From Ananas comosus (taxonomy: Eukaryota; Streptophyta; Magnoliopsida; Poales; Bromeliaceae), in contig NC_033638.1 in NCBI RefSeq assembly GCF_001540865.1, positions 2,809,257-2,873,256 of the forward strand: a stretch of DNA of 64,000 nt, read 5' to 3'. Under the pieces are notes generated by a model. It was given only the letters and a program-made list of their open reading frames with translations. It searched no databases and had not been told where the DNA came from. A program made the position numbers and the translations under genes. Numbering within the stretch: the first letter of the stretch is position 1; each line of letters starts with the position of its first letter. Shown here one piece after another: positions 33,275 through 43,738 of this stretch.

Positions 33275-35880
33275 TGTAATATATCGAAACTAGGTAGAGA
33301 ATATCGAACTTTAGTCAAATTGACTACAGTGTGCGAGAAAAATAGTTGGACAAAGTCTATTTAACATTCCAACAATGTTGGAAGGGTTAAAGTTGAGTTC
33401 TAAGAGAGATTAAAGGGTTTTAGCATTGATCGGACCGAAACAATGCAAAATTGCAGTCTAGAGCATTGTTAACCGGTTAAGCATTGAGGTGGTACCGGTA
33501 CCAGGTAGGCACCCGAGAATGGTTGCTCTCGGGTTAGAGAAATTAAGACTGTTAAACTGGTGACACCCTTGGTGCGTACCGGTACCAGCTCTGCTACCCG
33601 AGGAGGAAGCTCTCGGGTTTGGCTGCTGCGTAATCATTAAACCGGTGACAACATCTCGCGTATTGGTACGCAGTTCCCCTCGTAGCAGGTTTTGGTCTGC
33701 TCCAAATAGAAAGAATAGGGAGGGTTTATTTGTAATTATGGCAGTCTATAAAAGACCCCACACCCCTTCTTTCCCTTTCACAGCCAACAACACCTTTCCC
33801 TCTCTCATTTCTCTCTTTCTCTCTCTAGAGAACTCTCCCAAGGTGGATTTGGAAGAGTTGGAGAAGGATTTGGATGAGGTTTTGGAGCTTTTGAAGGACC
33901 TAGAGCTCGCCTATAAGGTGGACCTTGGTGAGCTAGTGGGCTAAGGTGAGGTTTTTTGTAAGATTGATGTTAGGGTTTGGTTTTATACCCTAGAACATTT
34001 GGATTTGATCTTCTTACAAGAGTAGAAACCTAGTAGACGTCATGGAACACATGAAAATTCATGTTTCTTCATGTGCTCTCATAGTGGATTTTTAGGGTTT
34101 ATTTTATATGCCCTAAGAATGGTTTAAATAGTTCTAGATGAGTTTCTAGATGACGATCAAGCTTACTTTTGCTTGTTTTAGAGATCAAAATGGTGTATTG
34201 GGCAAATGGCATTGTCAGGGCACCAAATTTAGAGCTTTTGCCATAGATGGGTTTGAAGGCAAATTGACCTTGTAGAAACCTAATTGGGGGTATTTCTAAC
34301 TTGTTGGTGAACTTGGTTCGCTAATCCGACGAGTCTACGCAAAGTTATGAGTAAAAAGCCTAATTTGGCTTCGTTTTGCCGCAGGCGAAGAAATTGGCGG
34401 CTAAAAATCACGAGATTTGAACCGTAGCACCCTAGCAACCATACGAGGTGGGTGGTGCTTTCCGAATTCGATGAATGCTTGAGTATAAAGTGTCATTTCT
34501 TGAGCATATGTATGTATAGTATCTTCATGTATTGTAGGGTTGGTTGAGATGTGTTATTTGCATGCTTGAGTATAAGATGCAATTAAGATGTAGTGAGTTA
34601 TTGAGAACATGTAAATCCTATGTATGCATGAATGGTGACAAGAACCTAGAAAAGGCAAGAATCAAGTGACATTGTGACATAATTGGTTGAGTGTTGAAAG
34701 TGTGACATTAGTAAAGATATATTGAATACTAGAGATGTACACCTAGTATGTGTGTGGCATTAGAGAGTCAAGAATGTTACTGTACAAGTGTGGCATTAAC
34801 AAGAACAATAGATGCAAAAATATGAGACACTAGAGGTGTGGCATGAGTAAAGAACATGTAGTGTAAATGACACTAATGAGAGTTAGAGAATGCAAGTAAA
34901 ATGAGATAGTGAATATTATGACACAACAATCTTATAGTTAAGGGTCATACGAGCATTGCATCCTTATAGTCAAGGATTGGATTGAACTTGACATCTTTAT
35001 AGTTAAGGATTGGATCATACTCACTTATAAGCCCTGGCTTGAGGGTGGTAGCTCCCCCTCAAGCGATGAGCTCCGGAATTGTCATCACTAGGTTGGTGCT
35101 GTTCCTTAGAGGATGGTCCTATCGGGTCGTAGTAGTCTCTCCGATGTTTGGGATTATGAGTTGGTGAGCTGTAGGCAAACCCACGGGTTAGCCAAGAGAT
35201 TGGGTAATGGAAATATGATCTTACATTCATCATGAGAATTTTATTTGAGCGTATTATTGATTATATATTGTTCAGGCATATTAGCTGCATCTGTATAGTT
35301 GGTTACTATCTCCCTATTCTTCTATTATGCCTGATTTAGACCTAGTGGGAAAGTCGGCGAGGTCAGTAGCCGAACCCACTGGGAACTTTGTTGTAATTCT
35401 CACCCCACTATTTCCACAGGGCCGGGACCGAGTGAGCCGGCCAACGATCGCGGTAAAGGTATCGCGCCATAGATAGGGACCACCCGAGCAGGTTTTATTT
35501 TATTTAGTTGCATACCCTTTTGTACATCATCTTTTGTACTTGATGATTATAGATGTTTAAAGCAAAGAATGTAAAGGGTTCATTTTGGAGATTATGTGAT
35601 GTATAAAAGAAATGATGAAAAGAATGTAAATCTTTAAGTTGAATGCATGTATGTGATTCAAAGGTTAATCATCTTACTTGTATGGATGTTTAGTTTAGTA
35701 CTTTCACTGTTGGCTATTGCTTGCCCTCGTGCAAGCCTTATGTGCATGTTTCCACATGTGCAAAAATATTTACTCGATTTGTACTTGTGTTGAGCCTTGG
35801 GCGGACAAGGGAGGTGCTGTCCGTTCGGCGTCTGTTCGACGTGCCCGAACCGACCAAATAGGTGGTCCCGGGGCGTGACA
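33275..35880 (+). mobile_element. Solo LTR nested in LTR A, same broad family
   Basis: TGTAATATATCGAAAC...GGGGCGTGACA, 2606 bp, perfect TSD cggtc (33270-33274, 35881-35885). It aligns with the pieces of LTR A and was the guide for ordering them, so a relative inserted into a relative. Features: ACCGGTTA and GGTACCGGTACC palindromes (33471-33588), TATAAAAG (33747), CT-rich leader, donor-like AAGGTGAGG (33944), hairpin GAACTT/AATTC (35383-35399), TATTTCCACAG and GATCGCGGTAAAGG (35446). Confidence 0.92.
33747..33754 (+). promoter_or_regulatory. LTR TATA box
   Basis: TATAAAAG, a near-consensus plant TATA box, 160 bp after the last ACCGGT palindrome and directly before a C/T-rich leader (33763-33828). 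Confidence 0.75.
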
Positions 35881-36682
35881 CGGTCGCTCCCCCTCAGGCG
35901 ATGAGCTCCGGAGTAGTAATCACTGGGTTGTAGCGAGTATCTCCCCAGAAGACGGTCCTGTTGGGTTGTAGCGAGTATTTCCCCGATAGTAGGGATTTGA
36001 GTTGGTGAGTTTTGGGGCGAAACCTATGGGTTAGCCAAAAGGATTGGGTATCGAGAGTGGCAATTGGCATGCATCATGAGCATCATATATTGGTTATTAT
36101 TCTTGTGCAGGCATAGTAGCTGCATTTGTTTAGAAATGGCTATCTATCTATCTGTTCTTCTACTTATGCCTAGTTAGACCTAGTCGCAAAGTTGGCGGGG
36201 TCGGTGGCCGAATCCACTGAGAACTTTCTTGTAGTTCTCACCCCACTATTTTTACAGATCCAGGTCTGAGCAAGGCGATTGAGGATCGCGGCAAGGGCAT
36301 AGCGCCCTAGGTAGCTGACACCGTGCATTAGTGGTACCCTTATGTCATCTTTTGGTTATGATGAAAAATGTAATGAGGTAAAGATGTATAAATGATGTAT
36401 AAATGGCATAAGTTTTTGGGAAAGTGAATGTAAATTATTATATGCTTGTATTTGATTTCATGTAATCAAGATACATATATGAATGTGATGATAGTTGTAG
36501 AACTTTCACTTATTGGTTGTTGTTTGCCTTCGTGCAAGCCATATATATCTAAGTTTTCGTTTGCGCAAATTGTATACATGTTGATACTTGTGTTGAGCCT
36601 TGGGTGAGCAGGGGAGGTGCTGTCCGTCCGGCGTCTGTTGACGTGCCCGAACCGACCAAATTGGCGGTCCCGGGGTGTGACA

Positions 36683-36930
36683 AATAGAACTAGACCTGAC
36701 ATTGCCTATGCTATATCAAGATTGAGTAGATATACTAGTAACCCTAGTGTAACTCATTGGATTGCTTTGGAAAGAGTATTTCGTTATCTTAAAAGTACTC
36801 TATCATACTTTTTGAGATTTGTTGGCTATCCTGCTGTAATTGAGGGATACAGCGATGCCAATTGGATTTCTGATTCTTTGGATATCAAATCCACTTCTGG
36901 TTATATTTTTATTCTTGGTGGAGGTGCAGT
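36683..36930 (+). pseudogene. Copia pol fragment 3: RNase H
   Basis: Resumes the Copia frame after [20 protein letters not shown], then RNase H motifs [11 protein letters not shown] and [15 protein letters not shown]. It is cut at 36930, where TGTAAGAAAATCATG begins, so the last RNase H residues and the 3' LTR of this Copia element are missing. With fragments 1 and 2 only about 2.0 kb of this oldest element remains, spread over 34.8 kb. Confidence 0.9.
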
Positions 36931-38180
36931 TGTAAGAAAATCATGTGTACGCAGCGGAAGAAAATAACACAATTAAAAATTTTATAAAACCAAAGATCAC
37001 CTCGTGTTTTGCTTTAGATAATTAATAATAGATCTAATTGATCTAATCAAATAGGATCTATTACCTTTTTATTTTTACCTCGCGCGGGTCGAGATCACCG
37101 CGAAGTTGACAATTGTAGTTAAAAATTGTTCGTCCTCGGATAGCCGCGCACACGCCCGGCCTCTACTCGCATCCACACGAAATCACACCCTTGATCGAAT
37201 TAGACGACCATTTCGATCCGTGATCCGATCACGAATTAACTCTTGCGTCGATTTGAGGAAGATGAATCAATCTTCTAGATGTGCTAGCAACCTTTTGAAG
37301 ATCGAAACCGATGGATTAATTGAGAAGAACTTGAGGAAAAGAGAGAGGATTGACGGCTACGGTTTTCTATTTCTCTTGTATTCATTTTATTTAATATGTC
37401 ATATGACATATATTTATAATGAGAAAACCCTAAGCCTAATCCTAATCCTAACAGAAATCCTAGTCCGATTGGATTATCCATTATCCTACAAGTAAGTTAT
37501 AATATTAACCGAATCCGAATCCTAATTCTAATTTGATTCGTGTGTAAGATTTACACATAAGTCCTCATATTATTTACTAACGATTAGTAAATACACCATG
37601 CAACTTTTACACATAACTACCTCTAATTTACAATAATTGCAAATTAGTCCTTTTACTAATAAATTAGTAAACATTAGTATTTAACTATATTATAATTGTA
37701 ATTAACCCATCCAATAAACTTCTTTTATCGTCTCCTTAACATCGATCATGCGTGATTTCTTATGTGTGTGACCTAATAGGTTCAATTCTGTCCGGTAGTG
37801 AGATATGATGCGATCCCTATCTACATCATCATCGAAACTCCTTTCGATGGCTCAAACTCTTTTGATTCCACTCTTATAGAATAATTAATTATTTATAATT
37901 ATTTCTATTGGTTCCCACAATCAATCAGTGACGCCTAACAGCATGTAGTGGCAATCCAGTCAGAAGTGAATATCGGACTGAACCTCTAGGTGCAGTTACC
38001 GTACAATACAATCTTTCTATCGCATAGTTCCAACTGAGTGTAGGTTATGGAGTATTCGTCAAACCCCATCACCCGTCATATGACAAATTTGATAGGACAA
38101 AAGCTCTTATGGTTACTCTTAGAAATCTTTTTCCATACACCACAAAAGCTCTTATGGTTACTCTTAGAAACCTTTTTCCA
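36931..38180 (+). mobile_element. Copia-like LTR/leader fragment
   Basis: Begins TGTAAGAAAATCATGTG directly in the RNase H frame (possible TSD half gcagt at 36926-36930). It is unlike the Ty3 LTRs here: no ACCGGT, no hairpin module. Text such as GTACGCAGCGGAAGAAAATAA and TCCGGTAGTGAGATATGATG resembles plant Copia LTR/leader sequence known to me only by general resemblance. The single open frame (37106-37495) is not convincing. It ends abruptly at the truncated LTR at 38181, so its 3' end is lost. Confidence 0.55.
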
Positions 38181-38186
38181 TACACT
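38097..38186 (+). repeat. 45-bp tandem duplication at a deletion joint
   Basis: Two near-identical 45-bp copies (38097-38141, 38142-38186) beginning ACAAAAGCTCTTATGG and ending TTTTTCCATACAC. The second runs straight into the truncated LTR. The shared TACAC lies exactly at the joint. Confidence 0.85.
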
Positions 38187-38389
38187 TGTGTATTTACTTG
38201 TATCTTGCTCTTGTTGGTATAGCACTTGTGGTGTTTCGTTGAATCATGTATGTTAATTGAGTTTATTCTGGGCAACTCTTGTACATGATCTTGTTGTTGA
38301 GCCTTGGGCGGACAGGAGAGGTGTTGTCCGTCCGGCGTCTATTCAACGTGCCCGGGTCCGACCAAATTGGCGGGTCGCGGGGCGTGACA
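38181..38389 (+). repeat. Truncated 5' LTR (3' end only)
   Basis: Matches the last ~209 bp of the 3' LTR (52031-52239) with few differences, ending GGGGCGTGACA. About 2.5 kb of the LTR, including its promoter, is missing to the left, so this copy cannot start its own transcription from here. Confidence 0.88.
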
Positions 38390-38395
38390 GAGAAA

Positions 38396-38407
38396 TGGTA
38401 TCAGAGC
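38396..38407 (+). promoter_or_regulatory. Primer binding site, tRNA-iMet type
   Basis: TGGTATCAGAGC six bases after the LTR end at 38389. Confidence 0.9.
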
Positions 38408-38651
38408 AAGCTAAGAGTGTCTGCCACCACGAATGATGCACCTCGCATGGTCGATGGATTTTGGGCCGTGGGGTAGTATTCATGATTCAGATTAGTATCT
38501 ATATGTATGTGGGTATCAGGTATCGTGGGTCCATGGCTTCCAATAGATGCAAGCATCTATTGTTAATTACCCCCTATTGATTAGGATACCTTCGATTAAG
38601 AGACCTTTGTAGAGAGGATGAAATGAATCGTGTCTTGATTGTTTGATTGAT

Positions 38652-39436
38652 TGAATCCTAAGTATATGTATTAGGATTCAGTTGGATTTGAGATTGACTA
38701 GGTCCTAAGTATATGTGTTAAGACCTAGTCGATGTTAAACTCTAAGTATATGTATTAGAGTCTAATTGGCAATAAGTATATGTCTTAGAGTCCGATTATA
38801 TTTGGTTTCACCTTAGTTCTATGTTCTGAGGTGAAGATGTGACCAAATCCCAAGTATATGTATTGAGGTAGGTCGGATTTGATATTACCTGAAGGTGGAG
38901 AGTGGCTAATTCCTGAGTGTATGTGTTAGGATTAACCGAGTTTGATATATTTTTCACTCTAGTTATACGTGCTAGAGTGAGGATCTGACTAAGCCCTGAG
39001 GTATTATGTTAGGCTTCATCGGATTTGATTTGTTTGAGCTCTAGGTATATGTATTAGAGCTCAATCGGGTATGGATTTCACTCTAGGTAAGTGTGTTAGA
39101 GCAAAAAGGCTGACTAGACCCTAAGTGTATGTATTAGGGCTAGTCAAGCTTGGTTTGACTTCCACTCTATGTATATGTGCTAGAGTAAAAGGTTGACTAG
39201 ACCCCAAAGGTATGTATTAGGGTTAGTCGGATGAACTCTAAGTATATGTGTTAGAGTTCAAATGAATTTGATATCATTTGACTGAATTCTAAGTATATAA
39301 TTTAGAACTTTGTCGATTTGGAGATGTTTAGTCATAGTATATGTGCTAAGGCGGGTGGGGTTGACTTAACCCGAAGTACATGTATTAGGGGTAGTCGATA
39401 TTTGATTTTTACTCTAGGTATATATGCTAGAGTAAA
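38652..39436 (+). repeat. Array of ~18 hairpins with variable stems and constant loop
   Basis: Every ~45 bp there is an inverted repeat with a 9-nt spacer close to GTATATGTA. Stem arms differ in sequence but remain complementary. Examples: TGAATCCTAA/TTAGGATTCA (38652-38680), CACTCTAG/CTAGAGTG (38955-38979), TTGAGCTCTAG/TTAGAGCTCAA (39034-39064), TGAACTCTAA/TTAGAGTTCA (39232-39260), TTTACTCTAG/CTAGAGTAAA (39408-39436). Longer ones reach 12-13 bp with one mismatch or bulge (38696-38730, 39112-39145). Units are joined by a looser GTCGGATTTGAT-like linker. It lies in the untranslated leader, 260 bp after the PBS. RNA packaging or structure is a possible role (inference). Confidence 0.85.
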
Positions 39437-40735
39437 GAGGCTTATGATGAACTTGGTATGGTTTGGTTTCTGGGGTTTGGTTTATGGTTCATGAGATTTG
39501 GTTCATGAACTTGGGTATGGTTCATGGGATTTGGATATGGTTCATGAGGTTTGGTATATGGTTTATGGTTCATGAACTTGATTCATTTGGTTCACGAACT
39601 TGGTTTATTGTTCATGAGATTTGGGTATTGGATTTGATTCATGAACTTGAATATGGTTCATTGGGTTTGGTATATGAGATTTGGTTTATGGACTTGGGCA
39701 TGGTTCATGGGTATGGTGTATGGTTCATGAGATTTGGTTTATGGATATGGTTCATAGTTTATGGTTCATGAATTTGGTGTATGGTTATGGGTTTGGTTTA
39801 TGGTTCATGAGACTCGGTTCATGAACTTGAGTATGGTTCATGAGGTTTGGTTATGGTTCATGGTTCATAAGGTATGGTTCATGAACTTGTTATGATTCAT
39901 GGACTTGGTTTATGGTTTATGAGTTTGATTTATGGTTTATGAGATTTGGGTATTGGATTTGATTCGTGAACTGGATTTGGTCTATTGGGTTTGGTGTATG
40001 GGATTTGGTTCATGAACTTGGATGTGGTTCATGGGTGAGATTTATGTCTCATAGGGTTTGATGTATGGTTCATGATATTTAGTTCAAGAATTTGGGTATG
40101 GTTTATGGGATTGGGTTCATGAATTTGGTGTATGGTTCATGAGGTTTGGTTTATGATTCATGAACTTGGTGTATGGTTGTATGGTCCATGAGATTTGGTT
40201 CATGACTCATAAGGTTGAGTATGTGGATCGGGTTCATGAGCTTGGATATGGTGTATGAGGTTTGGTGTATGAATCTTGATTTATGAACTTGATTTATGAT
40301 TCATGAACTTGGTTTATGGTTTATGAAGTTGGGTATGTGGGATTTGGTTCATGAACTTGGATATGGTTCATGGGTGAGGTTTATAAACTTGGCTCATGAA
40401 TCTTGGTTTATGGACTTGATTCATGATTCATGAACTTGGTTTATGGTTTATGAAGTTGGGTATGTGGGATTTGGTTCATGAACTTGGATATGGTTCATGG
40501 ACTTGGTTCATGGTTCATGAGCTTGGTTTATTTTGGTTCATGGGCCTTGATTCATGAACTTGGGTTATGATCCGTGGTGTTTGGTTCACGAACGTGGGTA
40601 AGGTTCATGGATATGGTTTGTGGTTCATGAACTTGGTTTATGAGTTTTGGTTCATGAGACTTGATTCATGAACTTGGGTATAGGATTTGGGATTTGGTTC
40701 ACGAACTTAGGTATGGTTTAGGTTCATGAGCCTAA
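39437..40735 (+). repeat. TTCATGAA-rich tandem array
   Basis: Several dozen degenerate 20-25 bp units such as GGTTCATGAACTTGG and ATGGTTCATGAGATTTGG, many centred on the palindrome TTCATGAA. Higher-order blocks repeat (compare 40310-40380 with 40430-40500). An open frame of 102 codons (39463-39771) is only the Met/Phe/Trp-rich translation of the repeat and not a gene. Confidence 0.85.
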
Positions 40736-41075
40736 GTTGGAAGTTGGATTTGGGTTTTGGGTTTGGATTTGGATTGTGGACTTGATTTGAGTTAGGTTTG
40801 GGTTTTGGTTTTGGGTTCTGGTTTCAGTTTGGATTTTGGTTTTATTTATAGACTTGGTTTGGGTTGGGTTTGGATTCTATTTGTGGAATGGGTTTGGGTT
40901 CTTTATGTGGACTTGGTTTGGGTTAGGTTTGGATGTCGATTTGATTTGGGTTTAGGTTTGGATTTGATTTGGGTTTTGGGTTTGGGTTTATTTGTGGACT
41001 GTATTTGGTTTTGGTTTGGTTTGGGTTCGGATTTTATTTCGGGTTCGAGGCAATCCACTTTTGATTTTTGCAATT
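40736..41075 (+). repeat. GGTTTGGATTTGG-type degenerate repeat
   Basis: G/T-rich simple-sequence-like array of GGTTTGG and GATTTGG words, continuing from the previous array and grading into the next. One strand is nearly free of C. No gene; the 103-codon frame at 40805-41116 follows repeat composition. Confidence 0.75.
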
Positions 41076-41965
41076 TGGTTTTGATCCGAAGAAATCCCCT
41101 TTTGATTTTGGTTTAATTTGGGGTTTGAAGAAATTCCCTTTTGATCTCGATTTGGATTTGGGGTCCGAAGAAATCCCAGTTTTGATTTTTCAATTTGATT
41201 TGGGGTCCGAAGAAATCCCCGTTTGATTTCGATTTGGATTTGATTTTCAAATTTGATTTGGGGTCCGAAGAAATCTCCGTTTGATTCTACAATTAGATTT
41301 GATTTGGGGTCCGAAGAAATCCCCGTTTGATTCTCCAATTTGGATTTGATTTTTCAATTTGATTTGGGGTCCGAAGAAATCCCTGTTTGATTCTCCAATT
41401 TGGATTTAATTTTCCAATTTGATTTGGGGTCCGAAGAAATCCCCGTTTGATTCTGCAATTGGATTTGATTTGGGGTCCGAAGAAATTCCCGTTTGATTCT
41501 CCAATTTAGATTTGATTTTTCAATTTGATTTGGGGTCCGAAGAAATCCCCGTTTGACCTTGATTTGGGGTCCGAAGAAATTCCCGTTTTAATTTTGATTT
41601 GGGGTCCGAAGAAATTCCCGTTTAGTTCTGATTTGGGGTCCGAAGAAATCCCCGTTTTGATTTTTCAATTTGATTTGGGGTCCGAAGATATCCCCGTTTG
41701 ATTCTCCAATTGGATTTGATTTGGGGTCTGAAGAAATCCCCGTTTGATTCTCCAATTTAGATTTGATTTTCAATTTGATTTGGGGTCCGAAGAAATTCCC
41801 GTTTGATCTTGATTTGGGGTCCGTAGAAATTTCCGTTTTAATTTTGATTTGGGGTCCGAAGAAATTCCCGTTTGGTTTTGATTTGGGGTCCGAAGAAATC
41901 CTCGTTTTGATTCCAATTTGGGGTCCGAAGAAATCCCCGTTTTAATTTTGATTTGGGCTCCGAAG
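41076..41965 (+). repeat. ~20-copy GGGGTCCGAAGAAATCCCC tandem array
   Basis: About twenty copies of a unit with the fixed core GATTTGGGGTCCGAAGAAAT followed by CCCCGTTTGATT. Core spacing varies from ~32 to ~60 bp because of a TTCAATTTGGATTTGAT-type linker. GGGG and CCCC flank TCCGAAGAAAT, so each core can form a short hairpin. Minus-strand frames only mirror the repeat. Confidence 0.88.
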
Positions 41966-42400
41966 AAACGGGGAATCAAAGATTCCCCTCCCTTCTTCTT
42001 TCGAAAGTATCAAACCGGCGATGCTGTAGATGTCGTCGGTGAAGTTGTTGACGGTGGCACGGATCTGTTCGGCCGTCGGATTTGATTTGACATTTTCGAA
42101 GAAATATTGAAGGGTCCGAAGAAACGGGGAATCAAAGATTCCCCTCCCTTCTTCTTTCGAAAGTATCTAACCGGCGATGCTGTAGATGTTGTCGGCGAAG
42201 TTGTTGACGGTGGCATGGATCTGTTCCGCCGTCGGATTTGATTTGACATTTTCGAAGAAATATTGAAGGGTCCGAAGAAATGGGGAATCAAAGATTCCCC
42301 TCCCCTCTTCTTTCGAAAGTATCAAACCGGCGATGTTGGGGTGGTCACAACAATATAGATCACCCATTCCATTATCAACAACTTCGAATGGGGTATTGAG
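41966..42400 (-). repeat. 156-bp tandem triplication, open on the minus strand
   Basis: Two full and one partial copy of a ~156-bp unit that begins with the previous array's core (GGTCCGAAGAAACGGGGAATC). On the minus strand the unit length is a multiple of three and a frame stays open over copies, e.g. 42367-42167 containing FFENVKSNPTAEQIHATVNN. That peptide is not repeat-like in composition and might derive from a captured exon. I do not recognise it. Confidence 0.6.
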
Positions 42401-42607
42401 AGGTTCGAAGAAACGGGAAATTAAAGATTCCCCTCCACTCTCCCATCGAAGCCATCTAGATGGTATGGATAGCTACGATCGCAGGACCAAAAACGAAAAA
42501 AAAGGAGGGGGAAGAAAAGAGATTTTTTTTTCTTCTTCTTCATTTTTTTTTTTTAACCTGTTGATCAAATGACGGATTGGATGAATCAGCTCGACGATTC
42601 CTCCACC

Positions 42608-42716
42608 TTTCTGCGGCTCGGCGATCTCTCCTCTTTTTCGCGGCTCGGCGATTTCTCCTCCTTTCCGCGGCTCGGCGATCCTCCTCCTTTCCATGGCTTG
42701 GCGATATCTCCTTTTT
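42608..42716 (+). repeat. ~30-bp tandem repeat, four copies
   Basis: CGGCTCGGCGAT followed by a C/T-rich spacer (TTCTCCTCCTTTCCG), four copies, the last with TGGCTTGGCGAT. On the minus strand it encodes a Ser/Lys/Glu-rich repeat, not a credible gene. Confidence 0.75.
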
Positions 42717-42859
42717 TTGAATTTTTTGTATGTCGGAACGAGTGTAGCAATCTATCTTTTTTTTTTGTTCTTTGTCTATCGTATCGTCTCCGTAAAAATA
42801 ATTCTCCCATGTTTGATTTCAGTTCTCGTATTTATAATAGGTGGTAAGAGATATTTTGA

Positions 42860-43075
42860 GGGATTCGAAATTCGAATTTGAATTTTTAATAGATTGTTGG
42901 ATAGTTGGAGGATTTTTGGGAATTGGTTAGGGATTCGAAATTCGAAATTGAATTTTGAATGGATTGTTGGATGGTTAGGTATTCAAAATTCGAATGAGAG
43001 ATACTTTGGGCGTTGTTTCGAAATTCGAAATCGAATTTCGAATCAAATTTGAATATGGTATTCGAGATTGAATTT
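42860..43075 (+). repeat. ATTCGAAATTCGAA-rich degenerate repeat
   Basis: Several copies of GATTCGAAATTCGAATTTGAATTTT-like words (TTCGAA palindromes) separated by GGATTGTTGGATGGTT. Another palindrome-rich leader segment. After it, 43080-43738 shows no repeat or gene. Confidence 0.65.
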
Positions 43076-43738
43076 TTAAATGTGGATGAAAATGTGAGCC
43101 GTTATTTCATGAATTGGGCTGAAATTGGGCCGACTTTGATGAAACTTGTTGGGCACGAATATTCATTGGGCTAAGATGATGCCCGAATTTTTGTATAGGC
43201 CTAAAATCTTACGAGGCTTTCATGAGGCCCATTAATTCACATTTATGAATGGGCCTATTGTGGATTAAAATCATAATTATTGGCCCCAAGATTTCTCGGT
43301 CAACATGAGACCTATTGGGATTGTATGAATTTGAATTTAATCGGTTTTAATTACTTTACCCAATTTTTTTTCACTTCAAACAAAGAGCAAGTAAAGAGAG
43401 AGTCTAGAATTGACCTAGGAGACCCTAGGACAGAAACCTTAAGGACATAGGTGCGTGAGTGACGTGAACCTATGCGTTATGGCGGGAGTTGATTTGATTG
43501 GGTCGAAGTTGTTGATAGTATGTCTCTAGTGGTGTTAGAGATGGATTCAAGTGGTATGCGTTCTTGACTCAAAGTGGTTGTGTTGGGCGGCCGACAACAT
43601 GATACTAAGAGTTTAGAACAAGTACACTTGTGTGCTTCCGCCTAATTTGCGATGTTGAGTCGCGTTGTCTCGTAATTGTGAGAAGTTGTCGGGTTAAATT
43701 AATTAACCGAGTTGTTGCGTTTCAGGAGCTAATGGCAC

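Larger units (their letters stand above)
9680..36682 (+). mobile_element. Solo LTR A, split by three later insertions
   Basis: An LTR starts CGTACCGAACTTTAG (first T probably mutated) and ends GGGGTGTGACA, splitting Copia between a Thr-Asn codon pair and the following Arg-Thr-Arg. The TSD is imperfect: ccaat on the left, caaat or aatag on the right. Its own sequence is 9680-10468, 30374-30498, 32958-33274 and 35886-36682, about 2.03 kb. Fragment order is confirmed by alignment to the related solo LTR at 33275-35880, whose text runs continuously through each joint. Features: GGTCCGGACCCC repeats at 9823-9860, TTATATGG at 9939, CT-rich leader, donor-like GAGGTGAG at 10157, hairpin GAACT/AGTTC at 36221-36237 and GATCGCGGCAAGGG at 36283. 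Confidence 0.85.

Noticed and set aside
39463..39771. 102-codon frame rich in Met, Trp, Phe
   Set aside because: Direct translation of the TTCATG repeat array.
38652..41965. Regular repeats as a CRISPR array
   Set aside because: Plant DNA; repeat and spacer lengths vary, units are degenerate, and no cas genes exist.
41588..41979. Minus-strand frames encoding GISSDPKS/GFLRTPNQ repeats
   Set aside because: Mirror the tandem array; frame changes with linker length, so not a selected protein.
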